Positions 58,145-64,000 of a stretch of 64,000 bases of DNA are shown here, one piece after another. The notes under the pieces are model-generated. The model did not search any database, was not told the origin of the DNA, and saw only the letters and a list, made by a program, of their open reading frames with translations. Source of the stretch: Phycomyces blakesleeanus NRRL 1555(-) (Eukaryota > Mucoromycota > Mucoromycetes > Mucorales > Phycomycetaceae); assembly GCF_001638985.1 (NCBI RefSeq), contig NW_017265138.1, positions 1,178,001-1,242,000 on the forward strand, in the 5' to 3' direction. The stretch's first letter is position 1; each line of letters opens with the position of its first letter. Made by a program: the position numbers and the translations under genes.

Positions 58145-59159
58145 TAGCACATAATTAGCAATAGTTACAGTAAGTTTTATGAAAACCTCTCAGATTTGAT
58201 GATGTTATTCTTTACAAAATTATATATCATGAAAATGCTATTATCTTTCTTTTTGATAGCACTGGAATTAATAGAAGATGTATTGCGATTCATAGCTAGA
58301 TAAGTATAAAGTTTATGTTAAACGTTTTCAAAAGAGATATAGTTAAGAGTATAAGAAGAGTTGATATGTGACAAAATAAGATTAAAGGAAGATTAAAATA
58401 TATATTTATTAATGTTTTTATGTCTTTTATATTAGCAAGCTATATATCATGTATTACTATCAATAAAATAGTAAGAGTAATATAATAATATACTTAAAAG
58501 ACTGAACTAAATTCTGACAAAAAAGTACTTATTGAGAGGACTAAAACTGATAAATCATATCAAATATATACCTTTTTCTTTAAATAAACTTGTTTTTTAA
58601 AGATCAAATAAATTAATTACATATACAATAGACGCCCCTGGCTACCCTATCTATTGATTTGAGAGTAAAAGAATAGACTTAATTTTGAGAAAATAATTAA
58701 TGGAAAATGTTAGTGGAAAATTAGGAAATTCATAATTTTCCACATACATTTTTCATTAAATTGTGTCAACCAAGAAAAACGAATAACAATCATTGGAAAT
58801 TAAATCGCCATCTCAATTGAAAATGGATAAAATATTCAATTTTCTACTAGATAACATCCTTTCTATTACCAATTTATGAATTTTTTTATTTCATTCTTAC
58901 CAATAAAAACTTTTTTATATTTTTTTCTATCAATCAAAATAAGGTTATAGCATATGGATAAATATAATAGAATATATTTTTTTTTGTTTATAGGGAGACA
59001 TAGTCTCAAAGTTTATTAATTGAATATTATTGGGATAGTCACAAACTGTGTTTTTGGGGTTTTATATTGTGAGGGCAAAGGTAGCGACATATTTTTATAT
59101 TTTTTTTTTGGTTTTTTTTTGTTTTAAAATAATTTAAATTTTTTTGTTATGGTTTTTTT
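58145..59159. other. AT-rich spacer and LINE 3' junction
   Basis: Contains the candidate Harbinger end near 58860 and CCAATAAAAACTT at about 58900. At 59095-59160 long T tracts on plus, meaning A tracts on the LINE strand, probably mark the 3' tail of the LINE. No gene is supported. Confidence 0.5.
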
Positions 59160-59246
59160 TAGGGTTTTATGGAGAAGTCAGGTGAAAACAAGTAAGAAGT
59201 GAAGCAAGGTTCGAGACTAGAGGGAAAGAGAGGTGCAGAAAAGTAG

Positions 59247-62200
59247 TCAATCAAGCGAGATAAAAGGGAGAGGTGCGTGGGGGATGTCAGAGCAGAGAAA
59301 AGATTCCTGCCATGCTTTGAGGAAGAGTTTGTCAATGAGAGATTCCACTTGGCTGGCACGGAAGGGGGTATCGTTGAAGATGAAAGCCCAATGTGAGCGT
59401 CAAATAGCTTCAAGGGCAGCTGCTATTGCGAACATAGCATTGGGACAAGAATTATCAGGAAGGACGAGAGAAGTGAGGGCGAGCTGGAGGGAAGGAAGAG
59501 TGACCGGAGTTTGAGACGAATTGATATATGTGGACCAGACATAATGCCATATAGGAAGTTTTAGAGGGCAGGAGAAAAAGAAATGTTCTAAAGATTCCAA
59601 TGGGTCGAAGCAGATAGGACAGGCAGGGGAAGGGTTGGATGCAGGAATGAAACGATGAAGGAGTGACTTGTGCGGAATTTTCTGGTGAAGGTAAAAATAC
59701 CAAATGTTGCGACAAGTATGGGACAGGGGGAGGAGCCGGAAGCCAGACCAGTTAATGGATACTGGAGGAGGCACAGAAACGGAAGCAGAAGAGAGATGAG
59801 AGCATTGTTAGCAATACATTTTCATTGTCAGTTTGAGTCTGGAGGGATCGGAAGATCGGGGGACCAGCCCAAGAGAAAGCAGAAATGGATGCACGTTGAT
59901 GAAGGTGTGATCAAATATTGCGGTGGGAGAAGGGCTGATGAAAGTTCCACTAGAGGGAGCTGTAAAGGCGTGTGTAAAGAAAGAGGACATGGTAGTATCA
60001 GGGTCACTGACAAGAGCTTGGACATTATGTGACAATGTCGGGTAAACAATGCATTCCTGTCTATGTTTAGGACGCAAACAGTGAAAGTGGTGGAGATCGT
60101 AGGTGTATGCAACAGAGATAGGGAGGTCAGCAATTGATTGTGGAAGTGTAGCAGGTGGTGTGGGAGTGATTATGTAAGAAATTGGGATCTCCAAACAAGT
60201 AGCCGTAGTGGCTATTACACCCACAAATGTATGTGGCAATTGTTCCAAGGCATGAAGGAGTAGGGACAGGGAGCTTTGTCCAGTTAGGAGTATGAGAGGA
60301 CAACGTCGTGGGAACAAGAAGAGCAACCAGTGATCCAGATCTTTGGGGTCATGGCCGTAGCCATTGCTGTGATGTTGGAGATGGTGTTGTAAAAAGGAAA
60401 GCAGACAGGGAAGGATAATGGAACGTGAAAAGGGCCAACGAGACCATATTTGCAGTGAAGAAGTCGAGAGGATGGGACCAAGCCAACGCAATTGTAGAGC
60501 ACCTTGTTGCAATTCTGGATTCAGCAGACCAAGTCCGCCCTGAGAGCGTGGCAAGCAAGCTGTAGCAAAGCTGATCCAGGGGAAAATGCGAAAATTAATG
60601 AATTGGGATATAATGGATTGAACGGATTTGAAGAAGGATTTAGGTGTTGATACCACGCGAAGCACATGCCAGAGACGACTGAGAATCAGGGAGTTGAGAA
60701 CAGTAGAGCAACCTCAAACCAACAGTCCACACCGTTGATGCGTTTGGCACCCAAGTTTTATTTGTTCTAAAAGATCGTTCAGGAAGAGATCGTGTTGTGG
60801 TAAAGAGGAGAACAGTGGGAAGCCAAGATATTGGACGGGGGCAGGAGAGTTGCAGTCATGCCAACTGGATATATTATGCTCAGCTAAAGCAGGGAGCCAG
60901 ATCGATTGATATATAGATGATGATTCTGAGAGAGAGATAGCTTCGGTTTTGTGGAAATTCACCAGTGTGTTGGAGGCTCGAGAATAGGTGTACAGATGGT
61001 GATGTAACCAGGACAGCTCAGTGGGAGAATTGAGAAGACATATAACATCGTCAGCATAGGCTAGAAGTTTAATGTCAGTTGAGGTGGCAGAAGCAGTGGC
61101 TACAGAAGGGCGTGGCAAATGAAAACCTTCAAGTTGCACGTCCAGAAGGATGTTCCGAAGAAGTGGTTCGAAGGCCAGATTAAAAAGGATAGGGCTAAGG
61201 GGATCACCCTGTTTGAGGTCATGGTATTGTGGGATGGTGTCAGTGAGGAATCCGTTGACGTTGATGTGCAGTTCAGTGCCAAAGAAGAGACTATCAATGC
61301 ATTGGATCAGGGAGGCTGGATAACTGAAGCAGGTAAGAACAGCACAAAGATAAGATGGGTGAACACGATCATATGCTTTTTCCTGATCTAGGAGAAGGCC
61401 AATACTGGAGGATTGGGTGTTGTGAGCATGTTCAAGAATGAGCTTCATCAACAAGCCATTGTCAGCAATGAACCTGCCACAAAGAAAACCAGTTTGATAC
61501 GAAGTGATGATGACTGCTGCAGTACTGAGCATGCGAGCACTTAAAATGCAAGTGAAGACTTTTGCAGCTGTGTTGATGAGTGAGATTGGGTGCCAATTTT
61601 TCAGGGAATTGAGTGGAGGTTTTTTGGGCAGAAGCGAAATGCACGAGTGTAACCAAGAGGGAGGAATATCAGACAAAGAGAGAGCATTATTGTAGACTTC
61701 AACCGCAATATCACAACAAGCCAGATCTGTAACCACCAGTCAAACCAGTTCGTATGGGAGACTATCCATGCCAGGAGAGGATTTTTGAGGGGATCGCGAA
61801 AAAGCATCCAGCAAATCGTTGTACATAATGGGTGCAACCAGAGATTCTGCTGTAGACGAGAAGATGTGGAGGTGTGTGGGAAGGACGTTCAACAGGTTGT
61901 CAATTGCAGCCTGGTCAACATCATCAGGTGAGTAAAGATCAGAATAAAATTGAGTGGTAGTCTCTAGCATTTCTTCTTGAGATGTGCAGATAGAAGAGGT
62001 TGCTGGATTCCACAGAGGAGGGATCAATTTTCGAGAGGCCCGAGAAGCAATAGATTGTTTCAGATATCCAGGTGAGGATTCTCTGAGTTCACGCCACCAT
62101 AGACCAGAACGTAGTGCCAGGTTTTCCACATGGTATTGCTGCAGTTGTGAGAGTTGGTGCTCAACAACGAGCAATTGCGGAGAGAGGACAGGTAAAAGTG

Positions 62201-63303
62201 AAGGATCAGTCACTAGCTTTTTGGTGATACCCGCATGTTTTCGATGAAGAAGATCTTCTGCACGAGAGAGAGTAAAGGCACGATGTCAACTAAATGTTCT
62301 GGCTACTTTTGCAGTAGTAGCCTTAAGTGCTTCCCATTTGGTGGCATGGGATAGTCCTGGAGCAAAGTTGTGAACGCAACTATGTAGAGATTGGGTGAGG
62401 CGTGTACAAAAGAGACAATTATTTGCCAACCAAGGGTGGGAACGCCACAACCCTTTTCCAACCGCATTGACCAACGAGGAAGCATGCGTGGCTGGGGATA
62501 ATCGTAATTGAGCAGACAGTAGAAAATGATCAGACCAAGCTGGTTGGACATAAGTAGTTCTACTGTGGTCAAAGTGGATGGAAGAAGCCATATCAGAGGA
62601 GACAAACAGATAATCAATACATGATTGGGATAGTCCTCGATGGAAAGTCGAATTGGAAATCTGTCCGGGTGGGGTGATCCCATCAGTAAAGAACTCATTG
62701 ATGTACTTGAGCCAGTTGTGAGGCGCCTGCCGAACCCTTGGGGAAGCAGGAGAATAAGTGTAGTTGAAATCACGCAATATGACCGTATGGCATGGAGAGG
62801 AAAGGAAATATGGATGGAAGTTGAGTGCAGAGAGAGGACAAGAAGGAGAATTTGTCTTGTCTATTGGGAGGAACATAGATAACTGTAATTACAAAAGGAT
62901 CAAATCGATTAGTCACATGAGAGACAGTGCTGGAAATAATGCAGCCACAAGGACTAGTAAACGAGTTGCTAAGAATGATATCAGAGGAGAATGAGATGAG
63001 GCCGCAGTGGACGGACCAGAAGCTAGTTTTGGCCTGAAATTGGGAGTGAAAGGTGTCTTGCAATGTTGAGGTTGCATGCGTTTCTTGAAGTGCAAGCAGA
63101 TCTAGGGAGCGAGTTAGTAGGTATCGAATAAACTGGTTACAAGAAGAAATATCTGCTGTTTTGGCTAGACCGCAACAGTTGATAGTGCCAATGTTCAGTT
63201 TGCATGAGAAGAAGGGTAGAGAGGAAGCCAAAGATAGATAGTCAGAGATTGTAGAAGCAGTATGGGTAGGAGAAATATTAGTATTAGGTTGTACTAAATT
63301 CAT
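59247..63303 (-). pseudogene. LINE ORF2: endonuclease and reverse transcriptase (broken)
   Basis: ATG at 63301-63303, family stop TGA at 59247-59249, about 1350 codons. Endonuclease: LNIGTINCCGLA, LDLLALQETHA, VIYVPPNRQDK, then LRDFNYTYS (usually GDFN), SCIDYLFVS, WSDHFLLSA. Reverse transcriptase: WHPISLINTAAKVFT, QTGFLCGRFIADN, LKQGDPLSPILFNL and LLAYADDVICLL with the YADD catalytic pair. C-terminal finger ACPICFDPLESLEHFFFSCP. In-frame stops are TGA at 62286, 61740, 60714 and 59400 and TAA at 59808. All fit C-to-T (or G-to-A) changes in one frame. One frameshift lies near 62810-62870 within the endonuclease. Confidence 0.85.
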
Positions 63304-63311
63304 CAAATTAA

Positions 63312-64000
63312 TTATTGGGGCGATCCAAGAGGATCTGCACGCTCATTTGCAGAAAGAGGGTCGTTGTCATTGGAATCGTCAAAGTCTGTCTCCATATCAT
63401 TGGAAGTAGTCTCCTTCTGAATATATCAGGGGTTTTTTAGGCAAGCATTGTGGTTGGAGCACTGATGGCCGAGTAGACCACAGTATTGACAAGGCAAAGG
63501 TAACTTGTGTTCCTTGATGGGGTTAGGATTGTTCAGAGCATTAGGTACTACAAGAGAGGCCTGAGAGCGTGTCACAGATCGCTCTAGAGAACCTTGAATG
63601 CATTTGACACGGCCTGTAGTTGTCGGAACATTGGTGGAAGAGGATGAGGGAAGAGGAGGCACAACGATAGAAGAAGAGGGTGTTGAGGGTTGAGGTGTCT
63701 CTTGTACGACCAGAATCTTACGGCGTTTCTGTGAGGTTACAGAAGATTCATTCTTGCAGGGACAGGACTTGGCTATGTGACCTCCAGCGTTGCATAGGCA
63801 ACACATGGTAGCTTTTTTGAGTAAATCGCAATTGATCAGGGCGTGTTTATCCGAGTGACAGTATCGGCAGAAAGGAGGCATGGCAGCCCATGTTACGAAA
63901 ATACTGACATGGTCAAAGTCAGAGGAGAGGGTACCAGTATCCGAGGAGTAGTCGAGAGGCTGGTAAGACCAGTTCAGTGAATGGGAGAGTTTTACAGAGG
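63312..64000 (-). pseudogene. LINE ORF1 (zinc-knuckle protein), partial
   Basis: Enters from the right edge in frame (DHVSIFVTWAAMPPFCRYCH) and continues through three CCHC-like knuckles: CRYCHSDKHALINC, CCLCNAGGHIAKSC and CQYCGLLGHQCSNHNAC. A Ser/Pro-rich linker separates the second and third. TGA at 63426-63428 interrupts it (CGA to TGA fits). The same frame goes on with an acidic DMETDFDDSNDNDP tail to TAA at 63312-63314. The ORF2 ATG follows 8 bases after that stop. ORF1 proteins of this kind bind the element RNA. Real start outside the window. Confidence 0.75.

Larger units (their letters stand above)
52681..58860. mobile_element. PIF/Harbinger element (extent tentative)
   Basis: A transposase gene on plus and a Myb/SANT-like gene on minus, convergent, as in known Harbinger elements. 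Candidate inverted ends are AAGATGTTATCTAATGGAAA (52681) and, on minus, AGGATGTTATCTAGTAGAAA (58860). Whether these are the true termini is uncertain. The element is split by a Tigger insertion at 53121. Confidence 0.45.
59160..64000 (-). mobile_element. LINE retrotransposon, 5' end beyond window
   Basis: Two ORFs in order ORF1-ORF2 on minus, with a T-rich plus-strand stretch at the 3' end. Base composition is clearly richer in G+C than all neighbouring DNA. APE endonuclease, reverse transcriptase and a terminal CCHC-type zinc finger are present, which fits the L1/Tad group. No RNase H was recognised. Confidence 0.85.

Noticed and set aside
24448..63428. TGA might be recoded as Arg or Trp, given the many in-frame TGA codons
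   Set aside because: The intact E2-A transposase and the small spliced gene both end in TGA, and E2-B has TGA where E2-A has both CGA and TGG. Mutation explains this better than recoding.

Overview
This window looks like a transposon graveyard from an AT-rich fungal genome. It is probably an early-diverging fungus of the Mucoromycota type; that placement is inference from the TNP2-type CACTA elements, the fungal Tigger and Harbinger relatives, and the short GT..AG introns. I see no host gene. Every coding stretch I can interpret belongs to a mobile element.

Layout: 1-622, 5' exons of a TNP2 transposase gene (copy E0) leaving the window on the left. 853-1254, a fragment of another TNP2 5' region. 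1255-7817, CACTA copy E1 (dead). 7818-10291, a degenerate ~30-bp minisatellite with a 99-bp tandem repeat inside. 10292-23523, a nested block: outer element E3 holds a truncated second-type CACTA (T2-A), which holds a complete, largely intact CACTA (E2-A, 12352-19128). 24118-34981, a second T2 copy (T2-B, TSD TTA) holding an inverted, mutated E2-B (26279-33065, TSD TTG). 34982-36409, AT-rich repeats. 36410-42258, a Helitron with recognisable ends. 42826-49981, CACTA copy E4. About 52.7-58.9 kb, a PIF/Harbinger element split by a Tigger/pogo element (53121-55975, TA TSD). About 59.16-64.0 kb, a LINE running off the right edge.

The E-type CACTA copies share one plan. A TNP2 transposase gene faces an accessory gene tail to tail. 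All TNP2 copies whose 5' end is visible start with a CxCx2Cx17H motif and acidic exons. The accessory proteins share a basic middle, an intron directly after a WRS(D/N/E)E-like motif, and a PxxLxxxLPxW-like C-terminus. E2 also carries a small spliced gene, divergent from the accessory gene, in four short exons plus a 5' exon. It is preserved exon for exon in both E2 copies and is too short to show as an open reading frame. T2 is a different lineage with divergent transposase and accessory genes.

Decay is dominated by C-to-T and G-to-A changes. E2-A keeps open genes, while its inverted partner E2-B carries TGA and TAG stops where E2-A has CGA, TGG or CAG. The same TGA-type stops recur in the Helitron, LINE, Tigger, T2 and the other CACTA copies, which suggests cytosine-deamination or RIP-like damage.
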